Under the pieces are notes generated by a model. It saw only the letters and a program-made list of their open reading frames with translations, ran no database searches and had not been told where the DNA came from. This document shows positions 17,519-26,513 of a DNA stretch of 64,000 nucleotides, one piece after another (the stretch's first letter is position 1; each line of letters opens with the position of its first letter). Where the stretch lies: contig NZ_CP082944.1 in the NCBI RefSeq assembly GCF_019933155.2, positions 3,784,001-3,848,000 on the forward strand, written 5' to 3'. The translations under genes and the position numbers were made by a program. Source of the DNA: Metabacillus dongyingensis. GTDB lineage: Bacteria > Bacillota > Bacilli > Bacillales > Bacillaceae.

Positions 17519-19450
17519 TTATCTCTTCACTTCTTTTACGATACCTTCGATAAACTCTTTTAGAGCAATTGTCTCTGATTTTTGTTCCCCGTATTTGCGG
17601 ACATTAACGGCAGATTCAGCCGCTTCATTATCACCGACAACAAGCATATAAGGTGTTTTCTGAATTTGCGCCTCACGGATTTTATAGCCGATCTTCTCAT
17701 CGCGTGCGTCAAGCTCTACGCGGATTCCTTCAGCCTGCAGCAGTTCTTGAACTTTTTTTGCATAATCAAGGTGCACAGAAGGTGAAACCGGAATTACCTG
17801 CACTTGTGTCGGAGCGAGCCAAGTCGGGAAAGCCCCTTTGTATTCTTCAATCAAGAATGCAACAAAGCGTTCCATTGTTGATACTACCCCGCGGTGAATA
17901 ACAACTGGGCGGTGCTGTTTGCCGTCCTCACCGACATAATTTAAATCAAAACGCTCAGGCAATAAGAAGTCAAGCTGAACGGTAGAAAGCGTTTCATCTT
18001 TTCCAAGCGCTGTGCGGACTTGCACATCAAGCTTTGGACCATAAAAAGCTGCTTCGCCGTCTGCTTCAAAATAATCAAGCTGAAGCTCATCCATTGCTGA
18101 CTTCAGCATGCTTTGAGCTTTTTCCCACATCGCATCATCATCAAAATATTTCTCCTTATCCTCTGGATCGCGGTAAGAAAGACGGAATGAATAATCATTG
18201 ATTCCAAAATCTTTATATACTTCTTCAATCAATCTCACAACGCGGATAAACTCGTCTTTAATTTGATCCGGACGGACAAAGATATGTGCATCATTAAGTG
18301 TCATCGCACGCACGCGCTGAAGCCCGCTGAGTGCACCTGACATTTCATAGCGGTGCATTGTGCCCAGCTCAGCTACACGGATCGGAAGCTCGCGGTAACT
18401 GTGAATATCATGCTTGTAAACCATCATGTGGTGCGGACAGTTCATTGGACGAAGAACTAAATCCTCATTATCCATAGACATTGCAGGGAACATGTCGTCC
18501 TGGTAATGATCCCAGTGACCTGATGTTTTGTACAGCTCCACACTTCCCAAAACAGGAGTGTAAACGTGCTGATAGCCCAAGCGCTCTTCTTTATCCACAA
18601 TGTAGCGCTCGACGATGCGCCGGATTGTCGCACCTTTTGGAAGCCAGATTGGCAGACCCTGACCTACTTTTTGAGATGTAGTGAATAAGCTCAGTTCTTT
18701 TCCCAGCTTGCGGTGATCGCGCTCTTTCGCTTCTTCCAATAAACGAAGATGCTCATCTAAGTCGGCTTTTTTAATAAAAGCTGTGCCATAAATGCGCTGC
18801 AGCATTTTATTGTTGCTGTCTCCGCGCCAGTACGCACCAGCAACACTTAAAAGTTTAAACTCTTTTAATTTTCCAGTTGAAGGAACATGAATTCCGCGGC
18901 AAAGATCGAAAAATTCGCCCTGTTCATAGATTGTCACCTTTTCGCCTTCAGGGATAGCATCAAGCAGTTCTAGTTTTAGGTTATCTCCAATCTCTTCATA
19001 GATGGCTTTTGCTTCTTCCCGCGTTACTTCCTTGCGGACAACCTCAATGTTTTCATTGATGATTTTTTTCATTTCTTTTTCTATTGCCGGAAGATCTTCA
19101 ACAGAAATCGATTGGTCCATATCAATGTCATAATAGAATCCATTCTCGATAACCGGGCCAATTCCAAGCTTCACATCTTTGTAGATCCTTTTTATAGCCT
19201 GCGCGAGTACGTGTGCAGAACTGTGACGGATAATCTCTAATGCATCAGAACTGTCCAATGTGACTATTTCTATGCTGCCATCTTGATTGATTGGTGTTTT
19301 CAAGTCAATTAATTCACCATTGAATTTACCTGCCAATGATTTTTTTCTAAGCCCCGGGCTGATGGATGCCGCAATATCTTCAGTTGTTGTGCCTGCCTGA
19401 TATTCCTTTACAGCTCCGTCCGGAAATGAAATTTTTACAGCGTCTGACAT
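17519..19450 (-). CDS. thrS: Threonyl-tRNA synthetase
   Basis: A 643-residue class II synthetase. It has the N-terminal TGS domain ([18 protein letters not shown]), an editing domain with [13 protein letters not shown] and the [14 protein letters not shown] metal motif, a catalytic core with [14 protein letters not shown] (zinc cysteine) and [16 protein letters not shown], and the C-terminal anticodon-binding domain. The start is ATG 19450, eight bases after AAGGAG; GTG nine bases upstream is within the Shine-Dalgarno zone. Controlled by an upstream T-box. Confidence 0.97.
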   Translation of the reverse strand: MSDAVKISFPDGAVKEYQAGTTTEDIAASISPGLRKKSLAGKFNGELIDLKTPINQDGSIEIVTLDSSDALEIIRHSSAHVLAQAIKRIYKDVKLGIGPVIENGFYYDIDMDQSISVEDLPAIEKEMKKIINENIEVVRKEVTREEAKAIYEEIGDNLKLELLDAIPEGEKVTIYEQGEFFDLCRGIHVPSTGKLKEFKLLSVAGAYWRGDSNNKMLQRIYGTAFIKKADLDEHLRLLEEAKERDHRKLGKELSLFTTSQKVGQGLPIWLPKGATIRRIVERYIVDKEERLGYQHVYTPVLGSVELYKTSGHWDHYQDDMFPAMSMDNEDLVLRPMNCPHHMMVYKHDIHSYRELPIRVAELGTMHRYEMSGALSGLQRVRAMTLNDAHIFVRPDQIKDEFIRVVRLIEEVYKDFGINDYSFRLSYRDPEDKEKYFDDDAMWEKAQSMLKSAMDELQLDYFEADGEAAFYGPKLDVQVRTALGKDETLSTVQLDFLLPERFDLNYVGEDGKQHRPVVIHRGVVSTMERFVAFLIEEYKGAFPTWLAPTQVQVIPVSPSVHLDYAKKVQELLQAEGIRVELDARDEKIGYKIREAQIQKTPYMLVVGDNEAAESAVNVRKYGEQKSETIALKEFIEGIVKEVKR

Positions 19451-19484
19451 CCTTGTCACTCCTTAAATATAATTTTTTAAAAAA

Positions 19485-19750
19485 TAAAAAACTCGTCCCT
19501 ATAGTAAGGGACGAGTGATTATTCGCCGTGGTTCCACCCTTGTTTCCATCCGCAAAATACAGTGAATGGCTCAAAAAAATCTGTAACGGGAATACCCGTC
19601 AGCAATTACTGGGCAGCATGCCTTTCATAGCTGAAGTTTAGAGGTGGTAAGCGAGTTATTCATGCCAGGAAGCTCTCAGCCGTGACTTCCCTCTCTTTGC
19701 GCCGTGATAACACCCTCATGTCCTCATCATAACTTATCATGTATTTACTA
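19485..19750 (-). promoter_or_regulatory. T-box leader (threonine) of thrS
   Basis: The minus strand carries the T-box core AAGGGTGGAACCACGG, followed by a perfect terminator, ACTCGTCCCT (19491-19500) with AGGGACGAGT (19507-19516), and a T run. The candidate specifier is ACC at 19648-19646 within CGCTTACCACC, a threonine codon. It responds to uncharged tRNA-Thr by antitermination. Confidence 0.92.
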
Positions 19751-19753
19751 CGT

Positions 19754-19782
19754 ATTATAGAATCATTTCCAGGGGAAATCAA
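19754..19782 (-). promoter_or_regulatory. thrS promoter
   Basis: -35 TTGATT (19777-19782) and -10 TATAAT (19754-19759), spacing 17, directly upstream of the T-box leader. Confidence 0.75.
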
Positions 19783-19828
19783 GATTATTCAGCTTTTTTT
19801 ATAAGATAAGGTAGTATCAGCATTGGTG

Positions 19829-19948
19829 ACTGGCTTCATCTCCCAGCTCCCTTGCCAGAACAAATCCCGCCCAAAAAGTCAAACCCGAACTTTTCTGCCT
19901 GATTCTTATCTGTCATGCCTGGGCTAAATGGCCGTTTCCGCTTTTCTT
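19829..19948 (-). repeat. Dispersed structured repeat, copy E (inverted)
   Basis: On the minus strand it begins AAGAAAAGCGGAAACGG and shares CAGGCATGACAGATAAGAAT with copies A, B and D, ending TTCTGGCAAGGGAGCTGGG. The outer arms are degenerate. It separates the thrS leader from ytxC. Confidence 0.75.
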
Positions 19949-20771
19949 AAATACCGGACATTTTTCTGGGATAAATGTTTACCCGCTCCAAAAAGATATT
20001 CTGTATCGTCCGTATCATGCCAAAGTCAGGTGAATCGGTATATAAATGAATTTTGTTTGGAGCAATTGACACCAGCGGCGCCAAAAGCGAGGCATCAATG
20101 TACATAGGATGCTGATGAATAAAAGACCGGTCAATATACTTCATCAGCTCATCCTGGCTCAGTTCAGCAAAATGTTCATTGTAAACTGTCAGCTCTTTTT
20201 CATGCACGATGTGAAGCACGTTCACTTTCGTTTCTCTGTTCATGGCATAATCTCTTAAACTTTGAATAAAAGTCTGATATTCCTGCTCGAGCTTGTACTC
20301 TTCGATCGCAACCTCAATATATTTATATAAACGCTCCACATACTGGTGAAGACGGAACTTTATAAAGGATGGAAGAGCAAAAGACAGATCTGGCCTGATA
20401 AAATCGGCCAGAGCTTCATAGATGGGAGTTTCCCTTTGCGGAAGCTGATCAACGTTTGGAATCTCGCTGCGTTCTCCTTCAATAATCGCCTCGGCAATAT
20501 GTATAATTTGCTGTTGTTCCTCTGGCTCTTGGAAAAAGAATTTGTCTTTGAGGATGGACAGCATCATGTGAGATTCTTTGTACTTCAGGATGTAGCGGAC
20601 GATCACCGGAATCAGAAGGACGTTAATCATCTCACCTGGATCATTGCTTTCAATCTGGATTCCATGTTCCTTTATTCTAACAATCTCAGCTTTCCATTTA
20701 TCACGCTCATGATCAATCATATTGTGGACTGTTTCTGCTTCATGCGGAGAATTGAAAAATATTTCGATCAT
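19947..20771 (-). CDS. ytxC: Sporulation protein YtxC
   Basis: A 274-residue protein matching the YtxC family in length, context (between dnaI and thrS) and sequence style (LPSFIKFRLHQYVERLYKYIEVAIEEYKLEQEYQ, split here as a long amphipathic helical region near residues 135-170). No catalytic motif and no signal peptide are seen. B. subtilis ytxC is linked to sporulation, but its activity is unknown. The C-terminal codons abut repeat copy E. Confidence 0.85.
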   Translation of the reverse strand: MIEIFFNSPHEAETVHNMIDHERDKWKAEIVRIKEHGIQIESNDPGEMINVLLIPVIVRYILKYKESHMMLSILKDKFFFQEPEEQQQIIHIAEAIIEGERSEIPNVDQLPQRETPIYEALADFIRPDLSFALPSFIKFRLHQYVERLYKYIEVAIEEYKLEQEYQTFIQSLRDYAMNRETKVNVLHIVHEKELTVYNEHFAELSQDELMKYIDRSFIHQHPMYIDASLLAPLVSIAPNKIHLYTDSPDFGMIRTIQNIFLERVNIYPRKMSGI

Positions 20772-20857
20772 GGTTGTCCCCCCTTTTTAGCCAATACCTG
20801 ATTTCATGTATATGGCGGAGAACCGTTAAATAGAATTCTTTTTTAAAGGGAATTAGA

Positions 20858-20910
20858 AACGTGCAAGCTCCTTTCCGTTCTGACCCGAGGTTCCGGGCGT
20901 CCGATTGCAA
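20858..20910 (-). repeat. Possible degenerate half copy of the structured repeat
   Basis: TCCGTTCTGACCCGAGG resembles the right half of copies A to D (CCGTTCTGACCGAGG), but no left half is recognisable. The rest of the 20772-20950 interval holds nothing else I can identify. Confidence 0.3.
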
Positions 20911-20953
20911 TCAAATCGCAGCATTTTTATACTTACTTTAAAATAAATAAAAA

Positions 20954-20976
20954 ACACAGTCCCTGTAGAACTGTGT
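20954..20976 (-). terminator. Terminator after dnaI
   Basis: ACACAGT (20954-20960) and ACTGTGT (20970-20976), followed by six T on the minus strand, just past the dnaI stop. Confidence 0.75.
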
Positions 20977-20990
20977 CTGGCACTGCATAT

Positions 20991-21926
20991 TTATCTCTCC
21001 CGCCAATTTCGTCCTTTTAACTCATATGGATCGGCAAGATATTTAATTCTCTCCATGATCCGCGCTGATTTGACAGGTTCTTCTTCCCCGCGCTGCGTAA
21101 CACTTAAGTGACTCTGCAGATCTTTCATGCTGAAGTTTGATGTGAAAAATGTCGGAAGATTTTCAAGCATGCGATATTGAAGAATAGAGCCTAATATATC
21201 ATCCCGAATCCAGCTGGACATCGCTTCTGCGCCAATGTCATCGAGCATAAGCACTTTCACTTTTTTAACGGCATCAATCTTGTCTTCAAGTGAATTGTCA
21301 TGGAGCGAGCTCTTCAGCTCTCTCATAAATTCGGGAACATAGACGAGCATGGAAGGGATTTTTTTCTTGGCGATCTCGTTCGCAATGGCTCCAAGTATAT
21401 AGGTTTTGCCGACTCCAAACGAACCGTATAGATACATTCCCTTTACCTGTTTTCCTGCCTCATATTCTTCGCTGAAGCTAAGCACCATATTGACAACTCT
21501 TATTCTGCTGTCTTCTTTAAGGTCAATATCTTCAAGTTTCGCATTAAGAATATCACGGGGAATAAACATGGATTTAATTAAAGCCTGATGTTTTTTCCGT
21601 TCATCCTCCGCTTCCTTCATTGGACAAACCTCATATTTTAAATCAATCGTTTTCCCCTGAAGAATGAGCTTGGGATGATATCCCTCAACTAAATTCTTGC
21701 ACTCTGACAGACTTGGGCAATCTGCACACCGCTTGCTTTGGCCGATATATTCATACAGCTTGATTAGACTTCTGTTAATCATCGCATCATTAATTTCTGT
21801 ACGATGTTCACTCAGAAATTGTTGAATATCGGGATTCTTCATAATTTGTGCTTTCATCGCACTCATCCGTTTTTGAAAATCCTCACGGCCCGCAAGTCCG
21901 CTTAATGTTTTATTAATCGATTCCAC
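20991..21926 (-). CDS. dnaI: Primosomal helicase loader DnaI
   Basis: A 311-residue AAA+ ATPase that loads the replicative helicase DnaC at origins and restarted forks. The N-terminal domain has a metal-binding cluster (CADCPSLSECKNLVEGYHP near residue 67). The C-terminal AAA+ domain has the P-loop YGSFGVGKTY near 167, Walker B LMLDDIGAE near 231 and a sensor TSNFS. The start is GTG at 21926 behind GGAGGTGAATCCAA. It follows dnaB by 19 bases, the usual dnaB-dnaI pair. Confidence 0.96.
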   Translation of the reverse strand: MESINKTLSGLAGREDFQKRMSAMKAQIMKNPDIQQFLSEHRTEINDAMINRSLIKLYEYIGQSKRCADCPSLSECKNLVEGYHPKLILQGKTIDLKYEVCPMKEAEDERKKHQALIKSMFIPRDILNAKLEDIDLKEDSRIRVVNMVLSFSEEYEAGKQVKGMYLYGSFGVGKTYILGAIANEIAKKKIPSMLVYVPEFMRELKSSLHDNSLEDKIDAVKKVKVLMLDDIGAEAMSSWIRDDILGSILQYRMLENLPTFFTSNFSMKDLQSHLSVTQRGEEEPVKSARIMERIKYLADPYELKGRNWRER

Positions 21927-21945
21927 TTGGATTCACCTCCAATTG

Positions 21946-23355
21946 TTAATCTGACTGCTGCTGTCTGTATTGTTTTATTTTTTCTTCAAGCCTTTTCCGC
22001 TCAAGATCCACTTCTGTTTGGCTGACTTCTTCTTTGGTATCAGGTTTTTCCAGGTCTTCTTTAAGCCACTGAGGAAGCTTCTCTTTCCGTATCAGCTTTC
22101 TGCCTGTTTTAGAAACGGTTTTCTTTTCGGCCCACTCCTGATATTGTCGATGCTCCTGCTTTGCAAGCTCCATAGCCGATTTCACAGTGGATACTTGTTT
22201 TCTTGCCCAGTGACTTGCAATTTTTTGCACATATGTTTTCGATAGCTTCATATCTGTTTTTAACATTACATAGTAAATTAAAACATTAACGACGCCAGGA
22301 TGAAGCTTTTGCTTAAACATTACTTCTTCAACGATCTGCAGATCTGCAGCTGATGGCTCAATACCGTCTGCAAGATCCATTAAAAACTGCTTTGGCGATA
22401 TTGAATCCAGCTGTCTGATCAGCATTTCCTCCTGAGACAGTTCTTTTTTTGAGGAAGTCTCAGATCTTAGTAAAACCGGCTGGATTTTATCGGCAAGTGC
22501 AGGCAATTTTTCGCCGTGTTCAAACTGATACCAGTCTCTTGCAGCTTTTCTCAAACTGTCGATCCGGATTGTTTCATTTGCGTCAATTGCATTCATCACG
22601 ACATTCTTCATTTCCATTGCACCAATGCCATACAAGTATGAAAGCTTTTTAATGGTTTCTTTCACTTTCTTTGTTATGGATTTTCTGGGAATGACAGCTT
22701 CTGACAACCCTGCAAAAAATAAATCAAAATCAAACACTTCATCTGTCATCTGAGGCGATGCGGCTTCTCCTGAATGATAAAATTCTGATCCTTTTTCAAG
22801 TTCAAGGTCTTCCTGCACCTCATCTGTGAGTCTGGAAATCATTTCACTCGGCTGAAGAGATTTAAATACCTCATTAAACGGTCTGGTAATCTGAACAAGA
22901 TCAGGAGACAGACTGCTGTCTGCAAAAAACTTTTTCAGCTGATTGTATTTGTTTTTCCCAACGCGATTATATAAATAAATGTTTAATACCCCATCCTGAA
23001 AAAAATCAGCAGGCTTCAGGGGAGGCATTAATTCGTAGATGTACAGCTTAGTGTCACTTTGTTCCTTTTGATACGTTTTTAATAATCCGATGCCTTCAAG
23101 TTTAATCCGCTCTTCATAGATTTCTCTCAGGTTGCTTTGCATGAGGGACATCAGCCCATGATGTGTCGTTTCTTCGCTCCACATCCGGTCCTGTTCAAGC
23201 TCCGCCCAAAGCGTCATATAAAGACCATAGCATTTTGCACCTAATAGCGGCTGATAAAGCAGCGTCAAAACTTTCCTGTCAAAATCCTGCAGGACACCAT
23301 TCATTTTGACCAAATACCGATCAACAGGCAATAACTGATTCCAATGCTTGTCCAT
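21946..23355 (-). CDS. dnaB: Replication initiation and membrane attachment protein DnaB
   Basis: A 469-residue Gram-positive DnaB (not the helicase), acting with DnaD and DnaI in primosome assembly and oriC-membrane association. It contains the N-terminal winged-helix region (residues 1-130) and two DnaB/DnaD DDBH2-type helical domains in the second half; the YYVMLKTDMKLSKTYVQKIASHW segment near 367 is typical. The charged C-terminal tail is a predicted coiled coil (EVDLERKRLEEKIKQYRQQQ). It precedes dnaI. Confidence 0.95.
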   Translation of the reverse strand: MDKHWNQLLPVDRYLVKMNGVLQDFDRKVLTLLYQPLLGAKCYGLYMTLWAELEQDRMWSEETTHHGLMSLMQSNLREIYEERIKLEGIGLLKTYQKEQSDTKLYIYELMPPLKPADFFQDGVLNIYLYNRVGKNKYNQLKKFFADSSLSPDLVQITRPFNEVFKSLQPSEMISRLTDEVQEDLELEKGSEFYHSGEAASPQMTDEVFDFDLFFAGLSEAVIPRKSITKKVKETIKKLSYLYGIGAMEMKNVVMNAIDANETIRIDSLRKAARDWYQFEHGEKLPALADKIQPVLLRSETSSKKELSQEEMLIRQLDSISPKQFLMDLADGIEPSAADLQIVEEVMFKQKLHPGVVNVLIYYVMLKTDMKLSKTYVQKIASHWARKQVSTVKSAMELAKQEHRQYQEWAEKKTVSKTGRKLIRKEKLPQWLKEDLEKPDTKEEVSQTEVDLERKRLEEKIKQYRQQQSD

Positions 23356-23383
23356 TACTTTCCCTCTATTTCATAAGTTGAAA

Positions 23384-23417
23384 AAAGAGCCTGAAGCGAT
23401 TCCTTCACGAGCTCTTT
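23384..23417 (-). terminator. Terminator-like hairpin between nrdR and dnaB
   Basis: AAAGAGC (23384-23390) and GCTCTTT (23411-23417) with an inner GAAG/CTTC pair, followed by T residues on the minus strand. It overlaps the nrdR stop codon. Confidence 0.75.
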
Positions 23418-23874
23418 ATTTCACCTTTTTAATCAGTTCTGATAACTCTTGAATGAAAACATTGATATCTTTAAATTGACGGTAAACTGAAGCAAACCGG
23501 ACGTATGCAACTTCATCAACGTGTGCAAGTCTGTCCATTACCATCTCGCCGATATCTTCACTGTTTACTTCTGAGATTCCTTGATTTCTTAATTCCTTTT
23601 CAATATCCTGTACGATTTCCTCTAATTTCGTAAGGGGCACAGGGCGTTTTTCGCAAGCCTTAATCAAGCCCCGCAGGATTTTGTCCTTGCTGAACTCTTC
23701 TCTAACGCCTTCTTTTTTTACAACAATCAGCGGAATTTCTTCCACTTTTTCAAAGGTTGTAAACCGATATTGGCATTCCTCGCATTCACGTCGTCTTCGA
23801 ATCGATTTCCCTTCATCCACAGGCCGAGAGTCAAGCACTCTTGTTCCATTATGCTGACATGTTGGACATTTCAT
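23416..23874 (-). CDS. nrdR: Transcriptional repressor NrdR
   Basis: A 152-residue repressor of ribonucleotide reductase genes. It has an N-terminal zinc ribbon ([18 protein letters not shown] and [12 protein letters not shown], four cysteines) and an ATP-cone ([20 protein letters not shown]) that senses ATP/dATP. In this genome the target boxes lie outside the window. It precedes dnaB-dnaI and so links nucleotide supply to replication initiation genes. Confidence 0.96.
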   Translation of the reverse strand: MKCPTCQHNGTRVLDSRPVDEGKSIRRRRECEECQYRFTTFEKVEEIPLIVVKKEGVREEFSKDKILRGLIKACEKRPVPLTKLEEIVQDIEKELRNQGISEVNSEDIGEMVMDRLAHVDEVAYVRFASVYRQFKDINVFIQELSELIKKVK

Positions 23875-23948
23875 ACTACCAGCTCCAATCCAAAAGCATC
23901 AGGGTTGTTTCTTTATTTTTCATGAAAATAAATGACATGCTGCAAGAA

Positions 23949-24347
23949 TCACTTTGGATACAGTCCGGTTCCAATAAACGGCAGTGCCTTGTTCAGCTTT
24001 TCATAGGCATCAATAATCAGCTTCCGGCTGAATCCGAAATCGCTTGCCAATTTAGTGTCTGCTGATACATTAAAATCAATGGCTGTTTCATATGGTCTCA
24101 CCGAAACGATGGTGATAATCATCAGCGCTTTTTTCGGCTTGTCAATCACAATGCTGATTTCGCCTCGGTCTTCTGAAACAGATGTTACCGTCGCACCGGG
24201 CTGTTTGCTGAATGTATTTTCAACAGCTTCAATTGCCTTTTTTGCAGTTGTTTTATAATAATGGCTTTTTAAATCGTCGTCATAGTGATTTTCGGACGTT
24301 TCTTGACCTGTAGAAAGAAAAACCTTCATTTTTCGCAGTATGCTCAT
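23949..24347 (-). CDS. Conserved hypothetical protein between speD and nrdR
   Basis: A 132-residue soluble protein I do not recognise with confidence. It has no signal peptide and no clear catalytic motif. The middle (AKKAIEAVENTFSKQP, then beta-strand-like segments TVTSVSEDRGEISIVID, ALMIITIVSV, AIDFNVSADT) suggests an alpha/beta fold. RBS AAAGGAG is 12 bases before the ATG, rather far. It is a real gene by codon pattern and by its frame being intact, but the function is open. Confidence 0.7.
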   Translation of the reverse strand: MSILRKMKVFLSTGQETSENHYDDDLKSHYYKTTAKKAIEAVENTFSKQPGATVTSVSEDRGEISIVIDKPKKALMIITIVSVRPYETAIDFNVSADTKLASDFGFSRKLIIDAYEKLNKALPFIGTGLYPK

Positions 24348-24449
24348 AGTCGGATAAAGCTCCTTTTATTGTTTTCTATATGTAAACTTGTAATTCTTAG
24401 ACAAAAGTGCAGGTTTTTATTATAAAAGAACATTTCAGAAACATAAGAA

Positions 24450-24475
24450 AAAAGAGGTGCTGCTGCACCTCTTTT
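24450..24475 (-). terminator. Terminator after speD
   Basis: AAAAGAGGTGC (24450-24460) and GCACCTCTTTT (24465-24475), perfect 11-base stem with a T run on the minus strand. Confidence 0.9.
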
Positions 24476-24499
24476 ATTTTACATTAAAATGATTCATCA

Positions 24500-24880
24500 T
24501 TAAAGAGCTTTTACTTGAGCTTGTTTAACTTGTACAGGACCCATGCCGCGCGGAATTTCAATATTCTCGCGAGTTTGTGCTCCAAGAGCTTCTGCAATGT
24601 AGTCAGCAGCAATATTTGGATTTAAGTCACCGCATGTGTATACATCGATGCTTGCATATCCGTGCTCAGGGAAGCTGTGGATCGTTAAATGTGATTCAGA
24701 GATGATAACAACTCCGCTTACACCTTGTGGAGCAAATTTATGAAAGGCAACCTCTCGTACTTCGGCACCTGATTTTAATGCAGCATTTACAAACGTTTTT
24801 TCAATGTATTCCATGTCGTTTAGCTTATCAAAGTCGCATCCCCATAATTCTGAGATAACGTGTCGTCCCATTGTTTCCAT
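24500..24880 (-). CDS. speD: S-adenosylmethionine decarboxylase proenzyme
   Basis: A 126-residue class 1B proenzyme producing decarboxylated SAM for spermidine synthesis. Autocleavage before Ser63 in [15 protein letters not shown] would generate the pyruvoyl group; His68 and Cys83 (VYTCGD) are the usual catalytic partners. The start is ATG 24880, giving the family N-terminus [17 protein letters not shown]; the frame opens 63 bases upstream but the AAAGGGGG Shine-Dalgarno supports the later ATG. It has its own promoter and a leader of about 140 bases. Confidence 0.96.
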   Translation of the reverse strand: METMGRHVISELWGCDFDKLNDMEYIEKTFVNAALKSGAEVREVAFHKFAPQGVSGVVIISESHLTIHSFPEHGYASIDVYTCGDLNPNIAADYIAEALGAQTRENIEIPRGMGPVQVKQAQVKAL

Positions 24881-25022
24881 TTTTAATGGATCCCCCTTTA
24901 GCAAAATTAGTTTACATGAATTCTTCGCAAATGGTTTGTTCAACTACCACGGGGGAAAGTTAGTCCAAAGAGGTCCTAACCCTTTAAGTAGCCACAAGGC
25001 CGTGCTTAGTAAGAAGTTCACG
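24881..25022 (-). promoter_or_regulatory. speD 5' leader with possible Shine-Dalgarno sequestering structure
   Basis: About 140 bases from the predicted transcription start to the speD ATG. It contains a hairpin with arms GTTAG and CTAAC (24959-24963 and 24976-24980), a small GCC/GGC hairpin near 24993-25003, and a CCCCC run (complement of 24951-24955) that could pair with the GGGGG of the Shine-Dalgarno (complement of 24892-24896). No known riboswitch class was recognised. The upstream interval 25058-25304 shows no gene. Confidence 0.45.
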
Positions 25023-25028
25023 AAAAAT

Positions 25029-25057
25029 AGTATACTTCCTTTAGTTTGTTTTTGCAA
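25029..25057 (-). promoter_or_regulatory. speD promoter
   Basis: -35 TTGCAA (25052-25057) and -10 TATACT (25029-25034) with ideal 17-base spacing, about 150 bases before the speD start codon. Confidence 0.75.
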
Positions 25058-25304
25058 CAAACTTTTTTTGAAAAAATACAGCACAGTTTCTCACATGAAC
25101 CGCAGAGCCCGCCAAAACTGATTTTAGAGAAGCCCATTTTTTCTTACTATCCTCTTTTTTGCGGTGATGGTTAAATTTATGAAACTGAGAACGTTTGTTT
25201 CAACCGCTTAAGACGGTTTTATAACATTATCTAAACGCATAGATGCTGTACATCCGTTAATCCATCTATTTACATTCTCCAGCTCAGATTCCTTAGACAT
25301 AAAA

Positions 25305-25332
25305 AAAACAGGCTGCCAGCGCAGCCTGTTTT
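25305..25332 (-). terminator. Terminator after gapB
   Basis: Perfect 12-base stem AAAACAGGCTGC (25305-25316) with GCAGCCTGTTTT (25321-25332), T run on the minus strand. Confidence 0.92.
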
Positions 25333-25347
25333 CATCTTATCATCCTA

Positions 25348-26370
25348 TTAAACTGCAGACAGCCGCTTCATTTTTGAAGCAACAAATTGAACAAGGTCAA
25401 CGACTCTGCATGAATATCCCCATTCATTGTCATACCAGGCCAGTACTTTTATTTTACGGCCCGCCATCACAATTGTTGATAAACCATCAATGATAGCAGA
25501 GTGGGGGTTTGTATTGAAATCTATAGAAACAAGCGGTTCTGTCGTGAAGTCCAGCACTCCTTGTAAAGGTCCGCTTGCTGCAGTCATAAATGCAGAACTT
25601 ACTTCTTCAACCGTTACATCCCTCTTCACATCCACCACAAGATCTACCAGTGAAACATTTGGTGTCGGCACTCTGAGCGCCATCCCATGCAGTTTTCCCT
25701 TAAGATGCGGCAATACGAGTGACAGTGCCTTTGCTGCTCCTGTAGTTGTTGGAATAATGGACTGGCCGCAGGCTCTTGCTCTGCGAAGGTCTTTATGAGG
25801 GTTATCTATGTTTTTTTGATCATTTGTGTACGCATGTACTGTCGTCATTAATCCGTTTTCAATTCCGAATTGCTCGTCAAGTACTTTTACAACTGGCGCG
25901 AGACAGTTTGTTGTGCAGGAAGCATTTGAAATAATGATATGCTGTTCATTATTGTAAGCCTCTTCATTTACTCCCATCACAATTGTTACATCTTCGTTTT
26001 TGCCAGGTGCCGTCAGGACTACTTTTTTAGCCCCTGCCTGTACATGGTACATAGCTTTTTCGCCGTCATTGAACTTACCCGTTGCTTCAATGACGATATC
26101 AATATCCATCAATCCCCATGGCAAATCCCTGGGATCTCTGAAATTCAACAGTTGGATTTTTTGTCCATTTACAAGTAAATAATCATCGAATGGAATAACT
26201 TCTCCCTCGAATTTCCCATGATTTGTATCATATTTTATCATGTGCGCCAACGTCTCAGCCGGATAGCTGGCGTTAATCGCTACAATCGATAAACCCTCTT
26301 CAAAGATTGCTTTTCTAAATACCATTCTCCCAATGCGACCAAAACCGTTAATGGCAATCTTCGCTTTCAT
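25348..26370 (-). CDS. gapB: Gluconeogenic glyceraldehyde-3-phosphate dehydrogenase GapB
   Basis: A 340-residue GAPDH with NINGFGRIGR-type Rossmann start (AINGFGRIGRMVFRKA), catalytic Cys in SNASCTTNCLAPV near residue 152, and ARACGQSIIPTTTGAAKAL. I call GapB, the NADP-preferring enzyme used in gluconeogenesis, rather than glycolytic GapA. The reasons are the close match to B. subtilis GapB (INASYPAETLAHMIKYDT), its location upstream of speD, and two CcpN-like boxes in front of it. No cggR-pgk-tpi cluster is nearby. Confidence 0.94.
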   Translation of the reverse strand: MKAKIAINGFGRIGRMVFRKAIFEEGLSIVAINASYPAETLAHMIKYDTNHGKFEGEVIPFDDYLLVNGQKIQLLNFRDPRDLPWGLMDIDIVIEATGKFNDGEKAMYHVQAGAKKVVLTAPGKNEDVTIVMGVNEEAYNNEQHIIISNASCTTNCLAPVVKVLDEQFGIENGLMTTVHAYTNDQKNIDNPHKDLRRARACGQSIIPTTTGAAKALSLVLPHLKGKLHGMALRVPTPNVSLVDLVVDVKRDVTVEEVSSAFMTAASGPLQGVLDFTTEPLVSIDFNTNPHSAIIDGLSTIVMAGRKIKVLAWYDNEWGYSCRVVDLVQFVASKMKRLSAV

Positions 26371-26391
26371 ACCATTACCCCTTCCGGATTA

Positions 26392-26436
26392 TGTGATATA
26401 CTAATATATGCTTAATTTCATAAATAGTATATCACA
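26392..26436. promoter_or_regulatory. Inverted pair of CcpN-like operators before gapB
   Basis: Perfect 12-base inverted repeat TGTGATATACTA (26392-26403) and TAGTATATCACA (26425-26436), centres 33 bases apart. Each arm fits the published CcpN consensus TRTGHYATAYW. In B. subtilis CcpN represses gapB and pckA on glucose. Confidence 0.75.
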
Positions 26437-26484
26437 TTTGACCACTAATAGGATGATTAATTTCGTTTTTTTTCAAAAAAAAAA

Positions 26485-26513
26485 GAATCAAGCTTCATTT
26501 AGAAGCAAGATTC
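26485..26513 (-). terminator. Terminator after coaE
   Basis: GAATCAAGCTTC (26485-26496) and GAAGCAAGATTC (26502-26513) pair except for a two-base internal mismatch. The minus strand continues with ten T. The stem overlaps the last coaE codons. Confidence 0.8.
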
